Origin: SZUA-448 sp045593785 | Lineage (GTDB): Bacteria; Bacillota; Clostridia; Lachnospirales; Lachnospiraceae | Reading direction: 5' to 3' | DNA: 40,342 bases | Assembly (NCBI GenBank): GCA_045593785.1 | Contig: JAZNXH010000109.1 | Span: forward strand, 1 to 40,342 | Shown here: positions 26,473 through 35,608 of the stretch, in pieces | How positions within the stretch are numbered: the first letter of the stretch is position 1 | Layout: each line of letters starts with the position of its first letter | Notes under the pieces: model-generated | Told to the model about the DNA's origin: nothing | The model's database searches: none | The model's input: only the letters and a program-made list of their open reading frames with translations | Made by a program: the position numbers and the translations under genes

Positions 26473-27225
26473 CTAGTATAATTCTTCTGACTTCATGGTC
26501 TTATTAACATATAGTTTTTTGTACCGCGTAACAAGCAGTACAAGCTCCTGCAGATTCTCTTCCGCTAATGTAAACGTATATAATTTTTCAATCGGTGCCG
26601 TACAAATGTACTGTAATGCATAGATGGTTCCTCTATGTACACGCATGGCATCCGGGTCTTGTGTTTCGCAATTTTCACATAAGAAACCACCTTTGCGGAT
26701 ACTGAAGATCAGATTTTCCGGAATGGATTCTATTTCTTTATAAGAAGTTTTACAGCGGACACATTCTGTCACCTGCGGTCCTTCTCCTTCGATGGTAATC
26801 AATCGAAGATCATAGATTGCTTTTATCAGCTTAGCATCCAGATTCGGATTAGCCAATGCGCGCAGCGACTGGTACAGGAGTTTTAATATCTCTGTCTCAT
26901 CTGTCCCTTCCTGTGCATAATACTCTGCGAACTCACAGAAATACATACCGCGGTACACCCATTCATAGTTTTCGCGCAACTCAGAGAAGTAGTTTTTTAC
27001 TTCTGCGCCCATCAGGTTATAAGCAGATTTTCCGGGATATACACGGAATGTACCAAAAGTGAAAGTTTGTGTGCATGCAACAAAGGCGCTGTTTGGTCTT
27101 CTCGCGCCTTTTGCAAATACCGTTATTTTTCCTGTTTCACGGGTCAGAAGTACGATACGTCTATCGTATTCTCCTACCGGCATTACGGAAAGTACGATTC
27201 CCGTAACGGTAATTCCTTCTTTCAT
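26473..27225 (-). CDS. recO: DNA repair protein RecO
   Basis: A 250-residue recombination mediator that helps load RecA on gaps via the RecFOR pathway. The N-terminal OB-fold has the typical GIVLSVMPVGEYDRRIVLLTRETGKI and FAKGARRPNS segments (about 9-47). The C-terminal zinc motif has four cysteines, C155-x2-C158 and C183-x2-C186. Length is normal for the family. It is 28 nt downstream of the YqzL-like gene, reproducing the era–yqzL–recO order of Bacillus and Clostridia. Confidence 0.95.
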   Translation of the reverse strand: MKEGITVTGIVLSVMPVGEYDRRIVLLTRETGKITVFAKGARRPNSAFVACTQTFTFGTFRVYPGKSAYNLMGAEVKNYFSELRENYEWVYRGMYFCEFAEYYAQEGTDETEILKLLYQSLRALANPNLDAKLIKAIYDLRLITIEGEGPQVTECVRCKTSYKEIESIPENLIFSIRKGGFLCENCETQDPDAMRVHRGTIYALQYICTAPIEKLYTFTLAEENLQELVLLVTRYKKLYVNKTMKSEELY

Positions 27226-27253
27226 TGGTCTCTTCTATCCTACTCTCACTGAT

Positions 27254-27433
27254 TTAGTCATCATCATAATCAATGTCATCATAATCGTCCCAGTCTTCCC
27301 AATCATCCCAGTCGTCGTCCCACGCTTCACTGTCGTAGCGGTTTCTGCTTGATTTCACATTTTTTACATAATCAAGATAATCCCGGACGCTGCCGCTCTG
27401 TTCAAATTTATCCCAAAAACTCTGAAATCCCAT
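27254..27433 (-). CDS. yqzL: YqzL-like small protein with hyperacidic Asp/Trp tail
   Basis: A 59-residue protein starting at ATG 27431-27433, which has GGAGG 7 nt ahead; a longer in-frame start at 27505 has no such signal. The first half (FWDKFEQSGSVRDYLDYVK) matches the YqzL pattern of a short helix with W/F, SG/TG and YL residues, and the position between era and recO is exactly that of yqzL. The last 21 residues are almost only Asp, Trp and Tyr, with regularly spaced aromatics. Function of YqzL is unknown. The acidic tail could be an unstructured protein- or cation-binding segment; this is speculation. Confidence 0.75.
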   Translation of the reverse strand: MGFQSFWDKFEQSGSVRDYLDYVKNVKSSRNRYDSEAWDDDWDDWEDWDDYDDIDYDDD

Positions 27434-27568
27434 CGAAAAACCTCCTTTACGGAAAATAGTTTCTCCGTACGAAAGGTTTTCACTCGTGATTTTGAGTATA
27501 TCCAAGTATTGACCGGATTAACTGAGATTTCCTATTGACAATATTCCTGTCAATCACAACCGACTGAC

Positions 27569-28474
27569 TTATTCCTCTTCCCGGAATCCGAAGTTCTTCA
27601 GCATAATGTCACTGTCCCGCCAGTCCTTCTTTATCTTTACCCAAAGATTCAGATTTACTTTGATTCCTAAAAGGCGCTCAATCTCAATACGGGCAGCGCT
27701 TCCAATCTTTTTTAACATTGCCCCTTGCTTTCCGATGATAATGCCTTTATGGGAATCACGTTCGCAAACAATCGTCGCTTCAATATCCATAAGACGTCCG
27801 CCCGGACGTTCTTTCATACGTTCGATAGCAACCGCAATCCCATGCGGAATCTCGTCTTTCAGCATACGAAGTGCCTTCTCACGAATCAATTCCGCAACAA
27901 TCTGGCGTTCCGGCTGGTCGGTAATCGTATCTTCATCATAATACATCGGACCTTCGGGAAGATAACGGAACAATTCATCCAACAAAGTCTTTTTGTTCTC
28001 ACCCTTCAGTGCCGATACCGGAATAATCTCTGCAAATTCCAACAAATCTTTGTATGTATCAATGACTGCCAGAAGTTCTTCTTTTTTCACGGTATCAATC
28101 TTGTTGATAATCAAAAGTACCGGCGTTTCGGTCTTACGCAAAATGGAAGCAATGTGCTGTTCTCCTGCACCGATATATGTTGTAGGCTCTACCAGCCAGA
28201 GAATCACATCCACCTCTGACATCGTGTTTTCCGCTACACTTACCATGTATTCACCCAGCTTATTCTTTGCCTTATGAATACCCGGTGTATCAAGGAAAAT
28301 CACCTGTCCGCGTTCCTCGGTATACACCGTCTGGATACGGTTTCTTGTTGTCTGCGGCTTGTCCGAAGTAATTGCTATCTTCTGCCCGATTAACTGATTC
28401 ATTAAAGTTGACTTGCCGACATTCGGACGCCCGATCAGCGTCACAAATCCGGACTTATATTTGTTCTTGCCCAT
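27569..28474 (-). CDS. era: GTPase Era
   Basis: A 301-residue essential GTPase for 16S rRNA maturation and 30S assembly. G1 is GRPNVGKST (15-23), the switch region has the Era-specific DKPQTTRNRI, G3 is DTPGIH, and G4 is NKID (about 126-129). The C-terminal KH domain shows GIIIGKQGAMLKKIG, which binds the 3' end of 16S rRNA. Length is standard. Only about 26 nt separate the upstream terminator from its SD and start, so transcription likely reads through from the protease gene. Confidence 0.97.
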   Translation of the reverse strand: MGKNKYKSGFVTLIGRPNVGKSTLMNQLIGQKIAITSDKPQTTRNRIQTVYTEERGQVIFLDTPGIHKAKNKLGEYMVSVAENTMSEVDVILWLVEPTTYIGAGEQHIASILRKTETPVLLIINKIDTVKKEELLAVIDTYKDLLEFAEIIPVSALKGENKKTLLDELFRYLPEGPMYYDEDTITDQPERQIVAELIREKALRMLKDEIPHGIAVAIERMKERPGGRLMDIEATIVCERDSHKGIIIGKQGAMLKKIGSAARIEIERLLGIKVNLNLWVKIKKDWRDSDIMLKNFGFREEE

Positions 28475-28500
28475 TCTTTATTTGCCTCCAAAATCACACT

Positions 28501-28531
28501 TGAAAGGGGCCGCCGTGTTCCGACAGCCCCT
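28501..28531 (-). terminator. GC-rich intrinsic terminator after the M16C protease gene
   Basis: On the minus strand AGGGGCTGTCG pairs with CGGCGGCCCCT (11 bp, two G-U pairs) around GAACA, followed by a short TTTC. It begins 5 nt after the stop codon. The short U-tract suggests incomplete termination. Confidence 0.65.
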
Positions 28532-28536
28532 GTGAA

Positions 28537-31497
28537 TTAGTTTTCAAGAAGCGGCTTCACTTCATTGAAAAGATCCTTACATTCCTCAAGCTTTGCTTCG
28601 CTACCAAGCGTACAACGGTATCCTGCATTTACAATCGTCCGGATTGCATCTGCATTGTTGCGGATATCCTGTACATCAGTTGCCAGAAGCTTATCTCTGT
28701 CTTCCTGCAGATCCTCGATTGTCAAATCACCCATATAACAGAACAAGGAACGGTCACCTTTCTGTCGCGCATTCTGCGGAGCATCCACGCCGCTCATCGT
28801 ACCAATGAGATACTTTGTCATCTCACGGTCGTCTGCTTCAAAGTTTGCGATATACTCAGCAACCTTCTCAAATACCTCATACGTCTCGCGCAGATTCGGG
28901 TCACGGTAGGATACAAAGCTTGCATCGCCGTTCAGACCGTAGATATTGTTCATACAGCCGTATGCACCACCCTTTACACGGACATTGTTCCAGAGATAAT
29001 CATATGCCAGAATCGTACGGAGCACCTGCATGGACGAATGTTTCTTTCCACCTTCTGCAAGGAGGTTCGCCGCAAGACCTGCATATTGCACCTGTCCTGC
29101 ATAACGGAAGCCTTCGTTCTTCGGATTGTACGGATACATTACCGGTTCTTTATGAAGTCCGAGTTCACCTGTTTTCGGCAACTCTGCAATCAACTTCTTC
29201 ATTGCGGTTGCAATACCTTCGTATGCAGTACCTTCTGCTGTCAGACTGACAAGCAGATTGCCGCTGGTAAAGAGTTCCTTGAAAATCCAGTTGATTTTCC
29301 TGATTACTTCGTCCTTCTTCGTATCAAAGTTCTTACAGAGGTCATCAACAAAACGATAGAAACTGATGCCGCTGATTGCCTCATTAAATACACCTTCCTG
29401 TGAGAAGTAGGACTTACAGCGCTGAATTGCTACGGAATGTCCGTTGGAATTCATATTCATCTGCAGTCTGGAACGAAGCTCTGCAAGAATCTCCTGCAGA
29501 CGCTTGGTATCGCCGAACTTGGAACGGAGCAGGATTTCACCAATCAGTCCGGTTGCCTTTTCTGCATTTTCATATAAGAACTTGGTTCCAATGTTAAATA
29601 CCGGACGATAATACTTTGTATCATCTTTTCTCTGGTAGCTGGCAGAATTGCCCCAGATGCCGCCGGTATAGATATTGCACTCATCTGCGAGCTCGGAAAA
29701 ACTGTAATTTTCGGTATCTACATACTCAAATACCGCTGCTGCCAGTCCTAAATACGGCAGATACTCTGCCGGCATACCCTGCTCATCAAACAGGAACTGC
29801 ATGTATGCAATGCCGTTGGTCGGTAATTCATGGAAAATAACCTTTACACCGTCTTCTTCGCGTACCTCATTGAAAAGCGGTTCTACTTCCTTCTTGATAT
29901 CCTCACGGGTCAGGAGCGGAATCGATTCCAGTGCTTCCTTCGTAGACGGTGCATCCTGATATGCCTTGAGTGCCTTTGTCTGCTCTACCAGTGCATCAAT
30001 CTCTTCCTTGGAAAGACTTGCTTTATACTCCTGAAGCTGCTTATCCAGTGCTTCTTCCTTCTCGTTGTTCAGACCCTTCTTCGGCTTCAGGGTAAGCACA
30101 GTTCTATGCTCCGAATCAAGGAAATACTTCTGAATCAGGCTCTCAAAGTATCCTTCATCAATCTTATCCTTGAACTTCTTATAGATGTCGTTGGCATGCA
30201 TGTAGTTAAATGCTGCTTTGTCATCATACAACCAGCTTCCAATCATCATGATGTTATACAGAAGCCCTTTCGGGAATCCGCCGTAATCACCTTCGCGATA
30301 TTGGAATTCGCGGTTGTTAATCGCTGCCAGCAAGGACTTTTTGTTCAGACCTTCCTTCACGATTTTCTCAAGTGCCTCACGGATTACCTTTACAAATTCC
30401 TCCTTCTGCTCAGTGTTTGCATTCTTGCTTACAACTGCAAAGAACGGCTGAAGTGTTTCGTTCTCAGCGTAACAGAATACATCCTTACCGATGCCGGCAT
30501 CCAGAAGTGCCTGCTTTACCGGTGCACCCGGCTTATCAATCAAAACGGTACTTAATATCGGAAGTGCCATGCATGCTTCCAAATCAAATGCATTTCCCAT
30601 TACGGCACTATATGCAAGATAAGTATTATCCTTCTCGTCTTCATCCGTACCGATGGAGTATTCTATTTCATATTCTTTCGGCACATTTGCGCCGTCCTGC
30701 ATCTGAATGGTAGAGTCAACCGGCTGCACATCAAACTGAGAAAGGTAGTCTGCATCAATCCAGTTCAGGCGTTCTTCCACATCCATATCTCCGTAGAGGA
30801 AAATATAGCTGTTGGTCGGATGATAGTAACGGCGATGGAAATCCAGGAACTGCTCGTAGGTCAGCTCCGGAATCGCATCCGGATCACCACCGGACTCTGT
30901 GCCGTATGCGGTGTCCGGGAACAAACTGTGCATTACATTACGGTACAGACGGCTTTCCGGTGCAGAAAATGCGCCCTTCATCTCACTGTATACAATACCG
31001 TTCAGCTTCAACGGAGCATCTGCACTCTCGAGCTCATAATGCCAACCTTCCTGCTTGAAAATCTCTTCGTGATAATAGATGTTCGGATAAAATACCGCAT
31101 CCATATATACGTTCATCAGGTTCTTGAAGTCCTGGTCGTTGCAGCTCGCTACCGGATACATAGTCTTATCCGGGAAGGTCATTGCATTCAGGAAGGTATT
31201 CAAAGAACCTTTCGCCAGCTCAATGAAAGGATCCTTAAGCGGATATTTCTTGGAACCGCAAAGTACGGTATGCTCAATAATATGCGGTACACCGGTGTCG
31301 TTTGGCGGCGGTGTACGGAACGATACGGAAAATACTTTGTTGTTGTCATCATTGGAAACAACGCAGACACGTGCTCCCGACTTATTGTGACGGAATACCA
31401 GACCGCAGCTGTTGATATCGGTCAAGTTTTCTTCGTATTCCAGCGTATATGCAGGTAATGTGGTAAGTTCTTTGGAACTTTTGATCATTCTTGCCAT
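28537..31497 (-). CDS. M16C metalloprotease (presequence protease/insulinase family)
   Basis: A 986-residue zinc protease that should degrade peptides in a closed chamber. The inverted zinc motif HxxEH is HIIEH with H72, E75 and H76, and the third ligand Glu lies in GIVYSEMKGAFS about 85 residues on. Four M16 half-domains and the long hinge (about 480-520, Lys/Glu-rich) match PreP-type enzymes in length. The later YGCMN and RDPNLRETYEVFEKV segments fit the substrate-binding C-terminal half. No signal peptide, so cytoplasmic. AGGAGG precedes the start. Confidence 0.93.
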   Translation of the reverse strand: MARMIKSSKELTTLPAYTLEYEENLTDINSCGLVFRHNKSGARVCVVSNDDNNKVFSVSFRTPPPNDTGVPHIIEHTVLCGSKKYPLKDPFIELAKGSLNTFLNAMTFPDKTMYPVASCNDQDFKNLMNVYMDAVFYPNIYYHEEIFKQEGWHYELESADAPLKLNGIVYSEMKGAFSAPESRLYRNVMHSLFPDTAYGTESGGDPDAIPELTYEQFLDFHRRYYHPTNSYIFLYGDMDVEERLNWIDADYLSQFDVQPVDSTIQMQDGANVPKEYEIEYSIGTDEDEKDNTYLAYSAVMGNAFDLEACMALPILSTVLIDKPGAPVKQALLDAGIGKDVFCYAENETLQPFFAVVSKNANTEQKEEFVKVIREALEKIVKEGLNKKSLLAAINNREFQYREGDYGGFPKGLLYNIMMIGSWLYDDKAAFNYMHANDIYKKFKDKIDEGYFESLIQKYFLDSEHRTVLTLKPKKGLNNEKEEALDKQLQEYKASLSKEEIDALVEQTKALKAYQDAPSTKEALESIPLLTREDIKKEVEPLFNEVREEDGVKVIFHELPTNGIAYMQFLFDEQGMPAEYLPYLGLAAAVFEYVDTENYSFSELADECNIYTGGIWGNSASYQRKDDTKYYRPVFNIGTKFLYENAEKATGLIGEILLRSKFGDTKRLQEILAELRSRLQMNMNSNGHSVAIQRCKSYFSQEGVFNEAISGISFYRFVDDLCKNFDTKKDEVIRKINWIFKELFTSGNLLVSLTAEGTAYEGIATAMKKLIAELPKTGELGLHKEPVMYPYNPKNEGFRYAGQVQYAGLAANLLAEGGKKHSSMQVLRTILAYDYLWNNVRVKGGAYGCMNNIYGLNGDASFVSYRDPNLRETYEVFEKVAEYIANFEADDREMTKYLIGTMSGVDAPQNARQKGDRSLFCYMGDLTIEDLQEDRDKLLATDVQDIRNNADAIRTIVNAGYRCTLGSEAKLEECKDLFNEVKPLLEN

Positions 31498-31528
31498 GAA
31501 ACTCCTCCTGTACTACATTCTCTTCTAT

Positions 31529-31557
31529 ACTCTATTGCATTTTGCCAAGAATTGCAA
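31529..31557 (-). promoter_or_regulatory. Possible promoter of the M16C protease gene
   Basis: TTGCAA (31552-31557) and TAGAGT (31529-31534), 17 bp apart on the minus strand. The -10 is only 4/6. A 6-bp inverted repeat AGGAAT...ATTCCT lies just upstream. Confidence 0.4.
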
Positions 31558-31592
31558 GAGGAATTCCCGATTCCTACTCAACTTATCGTTGT

Positions 31593-32789
31593 TCATTCGT
31601 TCCCTTGTTCCAGAACAAATTCATACGCAATCTGTACGGCATTCACCACTGCAGCAGAGGAAATCGTTGCGCCGGAAATACCGTCTACTTCACTTGCAGC
31701 ACCGGCATTCCCACTTGTTCCGTTCTCACTATTATTTCCGTTGCTACTGTTATTATCTGTGCCTGTGCTGTTTCCTACTCCGTCACCGGATCCTCTGGTT
31801 GCCTGTGCCAAACAATCCTTTACCAATTCCTTGAAGGACGTAATACTGATGCTGACACCGGATACAACATCGGTCTTTCCTTCTTCGTTGGTTGTAAGAC
31901 CGTTCAATCCCTGATGTGCAATTACGTAATTTTGTACTGCATCGGCCTGATCTGCCCACAGAAGTCCATCTTCCGTCATCGTATATTTCCCTTGTAGGGA
32001 AAGTGCTCGTTTTCCGTTCCCGTCTGCATCAAATGCATCCCAAAGCAGTTCGGTGATCTCTCCATTTTCAATTACCATAGTAACCTGACTCTTGCTCCCG
32101 CCGAACTCTTCTCCTTCAGCACGATACACACCGTCTTTCCGCTGCACAGCTTCACCAAGATGACTGTTTGCAGTATCTTCCCCCTCGTTCTCAGCCTTTT
32201 CTGTTGCATCTTCCTGTCCCGGTTGCGTCGTTTCCGCTTTTCCTGTTCCGCTTAGCACAAGACTGCCTTCGCTATTGCTACTTTGCCCCTCTCCACCTGC
32301 GTTACTGCCGGCTTCTCCCGTTGAACGTCCTGTGCCGTTCTTCTTGCCAGCAAGCGTAATTGGAAGATCTTTTCCCTTAAACTGATTCAGGAAGCTGCCT
32401 TCCACGATTTTTCCACCCAGTTCCGGTGTCTCATCCTGTGAGAGAATCTGCAGTTCCAGTAATTTATCTCCGTCTTTCTCAATCCGCATCTTTGTCTGAA
32501 TATCACTCTTATACCCGGGCACCGTTACGAAAACATCATATGCTTCCAGTTCCCCATCCTCGTCCGGAATCATATAAGCTTTCGTAATTCCGCGATCCGC
32601 GTACTTGGAAACATCCATTTCCTCGCCTCCGTTACGGTTCATTCTATTCCGAAGAAGTACTACCAACATAATCGCTGCAACCGTAAGAATCACAAAGATT
32701 GTTACCACCATACCACTTTTTCTTCTTTCCACTCCAATCACCATTCCTTTCAATTTGCCGTTTTTGCCGAATCCTGCATCTACCTCCAT
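31593..32789 (-). CDS. Membrane-anchored FMN-binding protein with nested second FMN-bind-like domain
   Basis: A 398-residue protein with one N-terminal transmembrane helix (about 27-46), so the rest lies outside. Residues about 60-145 resemble the first half of an RnfG/NqrC FMN-binding domain (SQDETPELGGK and FLNQFKGKD). The second half appears only at the C-terminus, where DGISGATISS places a flavinylation threonine at T375. Between them sit a Gly/Ser/Glu-rich linker and a second unit (about 212-330, KDGVYRAEGEEFGG to FKELVKDCL) similar to small FMN-bind domains of surface lipoproteins. Its site reads SGVS (310-313), with Ser in place of Thr. The divergent apbE would supply FMN. I infer extracytoplasmic electron transfer. 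The exact start is uncertain; no clear SD. Confidence 0.8.
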   Translation of the reverse strand: MEVDAGFGKNGKLKGMVIGVERRKSGMVVTIFVILTVAAIMLVVLLRNRMNRNGGEEMDVSKYADRGITKAYMIPDEDGELEAYDVFVTVPGYKSDIQTKMRIEKDGDKLLELQILSQDETPELGGKIVEGSFLNQFKGKDLPITLAGKKNGTGRSTGEAGSNAGGEGQSSNSEGSLVLSGTGKAETTQPGQEDATEKAENEGEDTANSHLGEAVQRKDGVYRAEGEEFGGSKSQVTMVIENGEITELLWDAFDADGNGKRALSLQGKYTMTEDGLLWADQADAVQNYVIAHQGLNGLTTNEEGKTDVVSGVSISITSFKELVKDCLAQATRGSGDGVGNSTGTDNNSSNGNNSENGTSGNAGAASEVDGISGATISSAAVVNAVQIAYEFVLEQGNE

Positions 32790-32806
32790 TTGCGTTCGAT
32801 TTGGGC

Positions 32807-32835
32807 TTGACAGCTTTTTTTACCCTCGCTACAAT
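32807..32835 (+). promoter_or_regulatory. Promoter of apbE
   Basis: TTGACA (32807-32812) and TACAAT (32830-32835), exactly 17 bp apart on the plus strand, a near-consensus sigma-A promoter. The leader to the apbE start is about 50 nt. Confidence 0.8.
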
Positions 32836-32891
32836 GACCGTAAACCGAGCAACCATGGTTACAAATACCGATAAGAAATCGAGGCAATATT

Positions 32892-33947
32892 ATGATATAT
32901 AGCATTTTCCAAAAATGCTCCTGTTATGCAGAAAAAGCAATGTTTTTCTCTTCAAATATCAAAAAAACACTTGTTGTCCTGCTATCCTTACTGTTTGCTC
33001 TGATATGTGCCGGATGTAGCAGTTCGCAAGCACCTGATACAGTGAGCCGGAGTGCCTTTTACCTGAATACAGTTGTTACTATCACTCTGTATGACGGCAG
33101 TAATCCGGCGCTCATTACGGAATGTTTTGAACTTTGTAAAAAATATGAGCAGGAATTCAGCCGCACGGCCGAAGCCAGTACTTTGTACCAACTCAATCAC
33201 GATACGGCAAACGAACGCCGACTCAGCGAAGATTTACAGTCACTGGTTGCAACCGGACTTTCTTATTACGAACGTTCCAACGGGCTTTTTGATATTACTG
33301 TCGCTCCGCTCTCGGATCTGTGGCAGTTTTCCTCTGCGAACCCTGCTGTTCCGGATGGTACCGCAATTCACGAAGCATTAGGTCATGTTGGTGCATCTAA
33401 ACTGAGCCTTAACAGTGATATGCTGCATTATGAAGACACGGCAGTCCAGCTTGACCTCGGCGGTATCGCAAAGGGCTATATCGCAGACCGCCTGAAAGAA
33501 TACCTGGTGAAACAGGGGGTTACCTCTGCCCTGATTGACCTTGGCGGCAATATTCTCTGTATCGGCGCAAAGCCGGACGGCAGTCCGTTCCGTGTCGGCA
33601 TCCGTGAACCTTTTGCTCCACAGGGAACGTCGATTGCCGTTGCTTCTGTATCTGACCTCTCCGTTGTTACTTCCGGTGTCTACGAACGCTGTTTTACAGA
33701 GGGAGACATCCTCTACCACCATTTGCTTGACCCGAAGACCGGATATCCGTTCAATACCGGTCTGAATTCTGTGTCCATCATCAGTAAAGCTTCTGTAGAC
33801 GGCGATGCGCTAAGCACCGTATGCTTTGCCCTCGGCATAGAAAAAGGCATGGAGCTGATTAACTCCATGCCGGATGTATATGCTGTATTTGTTACGGAAA
33901 ATAATGAATTGGTATATTCTGAGGGCGCAGAAGCGTTCTTTCAATAA
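32892..33947 (+). CDS. apbE: FAD:protein FMN transferase (ApbE), lipoprotein
   Basis: A 351-residue enzyme that transfers FMN from FAD to a threonine in FMN-binding proteins on the outer face of the membrane. The signal sequence ends in lipobox ICAGC (C42). ApbE landmarks: TVVTITLYDG near the start, LNHDT, GLFDITVAPLSDLW, LDLGGIAKGYIADRL, ALIDLGGNI, and a C-terminal VVTSGVYER then HHLLDPKTGYP motif followed by DGDALSTVCFALG, which includes the Mg-binding Asp region. Start at ATG 32892 has GAGG 7 nt ahead; a second Met at codon 17 has no SD. It is one of only two supported plus-strand genes. The neighbouring FMN-binding protein is the obvious substrate. Confidence 0.96.
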   Translation: MIYSIFQKCSCYAEKAMFFSSNIKKTLVVLLSLLFALICAGCSSSQAPDTVSRSAFYLNTVVTITLYDGSNPALITECFELCKKYEQEFSRTAEASTLYQLNHDTANERRLSEDLQSLVATGLSYYERSNGLFDITVAPLSDLWQFSSANPAVPDGTAIHEALGHVGASKLSLNSDMLHYEDTAVQLDLGGIAKGYIADRLKEYLVKQGVTSALIDLGGNILCIGAKPDGSPFRVGIREPFAPQGTSIAVASVSDLSVVTSGVYERCFTEGDILYHHLLDPKTGYPFNTGLNSVSIISKASVDGDALSTVCFALGIEKGMELINSMPDVYAVFVTENNELVYSEGAEAFFQ

Positions 33948-33996
33948 CCATACTTCTGTAACAGTACACCCTTTCACTATTATATGCTTCGTTGCA

Positions 33997-34995
33997 TTAG
34001 ATAATAAACAACAATCCGATATTTCTTATCAGACCTGTCTTGAAGAAGCCGTATTTTAGTATATTGATTCTTCGCCGCATAAAGCTTTGTTCCGACAGTG
34101 TGGCAAATGCTTCGATTACCTCCTGCTTCTCCTCGGCCAAAACTTCACCGTATATTGTAAGAAACTCTGCTGCCTGCTGTTGTGTCGCAAGCAGCATTTC
34201 TTTTTGCTTTTTCAGTGAGAACAGACGCTGTTTCACATAGGAAGTGAATTTCTGCACACCGACTACGTTGTTGCCATGCTGACAGTAAGACAAGGTTTTT
34301 CGGTTCAGATAGGACATTCTACCAAAGCTTGTCGCCAGTAACGCCATCCACCAGTCATGGTATCTTGCCTGCTCCGGCACTTTGGTAAGAATCTGTACTA
34401 ATGCTTCGTTCATCATGGAGGTACAACCGATGCATTTGTTCTCGGTCAGGATACGTGCTGTGCTGACTGCATACGGGTTCAGTTTATTCTGCGCGATAAA
34501 GGACGGTGCTATCTCTTCGCCGTCTGCATCCGTCACAACCGCATCCGTAAATACCAAAAGCGGTACGTTAGAACCGTATTTTTTCTCCAGTCTGCGCATT
34601 GCCTTTTGCGTAATGGACAGTTTTTCCGGATACCAGATGTCATCCTGGTCGCAGAACATGAAGTAGTGTCGGACTGATTCATGTTGTTTTCCCGGTATAC
34701 CATCGGTTGCACTGCTTTCTGGCATCGCATCTTCTGCCGTAATTTCTTCGTAAGCTGTTTTTAATCCGTTCAGGAAATTCCGGGTACAACCAAGATTCTG
34801 TTCATTGATACTGACCTTAATCCGGTTCGGGCACATGGTCTGGTATTCCTGCAGAATCTCTGCTGTCGCATCGTTAGAACGATCATCAAAGATATGCAAG
34901 CAGAAATCCTCATATGACTGTAAGATAGAGTCTAACTGCCGTCTGAGGTACTGCTCTCCGTTATAAGTTGCCAAAATGATATGAATCTTTGCCAT
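33997..34995 (-). CDS. Family 2 glycosyltransferase
   Basis: A 332-residue cytoplasmic GT-A fold enzyme. The N-terminal IILATYNGEQYLRRQLDSIL (5-24) is the nucleotide-sugar binding start of GT2 enzymes, HIFDDRSNDAT follows, and the acidic metal motif is CDQDDIWYPEKL near 120. This arrangement resembles rhamnosyl/alpha-L-glycosyl transferases of cell-wall polysaccharide or O-antigen synthesis. An unusual low-complexity insert (about 72-103) precedes the metal motif. It ends 49 nt from the convergent apbE stop with no clear shared terminator. Donor and acceptor cannot be predicted. Confidence 0.92.
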   Translation of the reverse strand: MAKIHIILATYNGEQYLRRQLDSILQSYEDFCLHIFDDRSNDATAEILQEYQTMCPNRIKVSINEQNLGCTRNFLNGLKTAYEEITAEDAMPESSATDGIPGKQHESVRHYFMFCDQDDIWYPEKLSITQKAMRRLEKKYGSNVPLLVFTDAVVTDADGEEIAPSFIAQNKLNPYAVSTARILTENKCIGCTSMMNEALVQILTKVPEQARYHDWWMALLATSFGRMSYLNRKTLSYCQHGNNVVGVQKFTSYVKQRLFSLKKQKEMLLATQQQAAEFLTIYGEVLAEEKQEVIEAFATLSEQSFMRRRINILKYGFFKTGLIRNIGLLFII

Positions 34996-35027
34996 GTAAG
35001 AACCTTCCGAAATAAAATATTACAGAT

Positions 35028-35057
35028 ATTGTAGCACACTACGCATACATATGTCAC
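35028..35057 (-). promoter_or_regulatory. Promoter of the glycosyltransferase gene
   Basis: GTGACA (35052-35057) and TACAAT (35028-35033) separated by 18 bp on the minus strand; each matches consensus at 5/6. It lies in the 75-bp gap after the GNAT gene. Confidence 0.6.
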
Positions 35058-35070
35058 TTATTTCTATTTC

Positions 35071-35601
35071 CTATTCACTCAAATAACTGATAAATTCATC
35101 CCGTATCAACTCATAATCCACTGCAGACTGCAATTCTCCCAATTGATTCCTCCATGAATTCTCCCGCACTCTTACTTTACGAAATCCCAACTGTTCATAT
35201 ACGTGTTGTGCTCTTGTGTTGTTCCGATTGGTATCCAGAACAATTTTCTCATAACTTAACTCATCAAACAAATATGAAATCAGCATGCTTAATATGATTT
35301 TCCCGTAACCTTTATCATGTTTCGAGAAATCACAGATTTTGATTCCGATTTCTGCAATTCCGTCACTGATGTTATGGTAATTAGTCTCACCAATCGGAAC
35401 ACCTGCTAATTCAATTATCATCCGTCTGTGCACCTTGTCTGCATCGCTTTTTATCTTCTCTGCAATCTCTTCTGCTGTCTGTCCGGTTCCGTTTGGAAAT
35501 CCGGCATGTGCCATAACGTTTCCGTCATTCCACCATGTTTCTAAGATTGCAGCATCGTTGACCGTCGCATTCCGGATTATAATATCTTTATATTTTAACA
35601 T
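35071..35601 (-). CDS. GNAT-family N-acetyltransferase
   Basis: A 176-residue acetyltransferase of the RimJ/RimL-like group. IIIRNATVNDAAILETWWND begins the fold; the acetyl-CoA segment appears as KHDKGYGKIILSMLI (about 94-108), and LDTNRNNTRAQHVYEQLGFRKV (about 121-142) is the typical C-terminal signature. It follows rsgA after 7 nt, so both are likely on one transcript. The substrate could be an aminoglycoside, a peptide N-terminus or a polyamine; the sequence does not decide. Confidence 0.9.
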   Translation of the reverse strand: MLKYKDIIIRNATVNDAAILETWWNDGNVMAHAGFPNGTGQTAEEIAEKIKSDADKVHRRMIIELAGVPIGETNYHNISDGIAEIGIKICDFSKHDKGYGKIILSMLISYLFDELSYEKIVLDTNRNNTRAQHVYEQLGFRKVRVRENSWRNQLGELQSAVDYELIRDEFISYLSE

Positions 35602-35608
35602 AACAATT

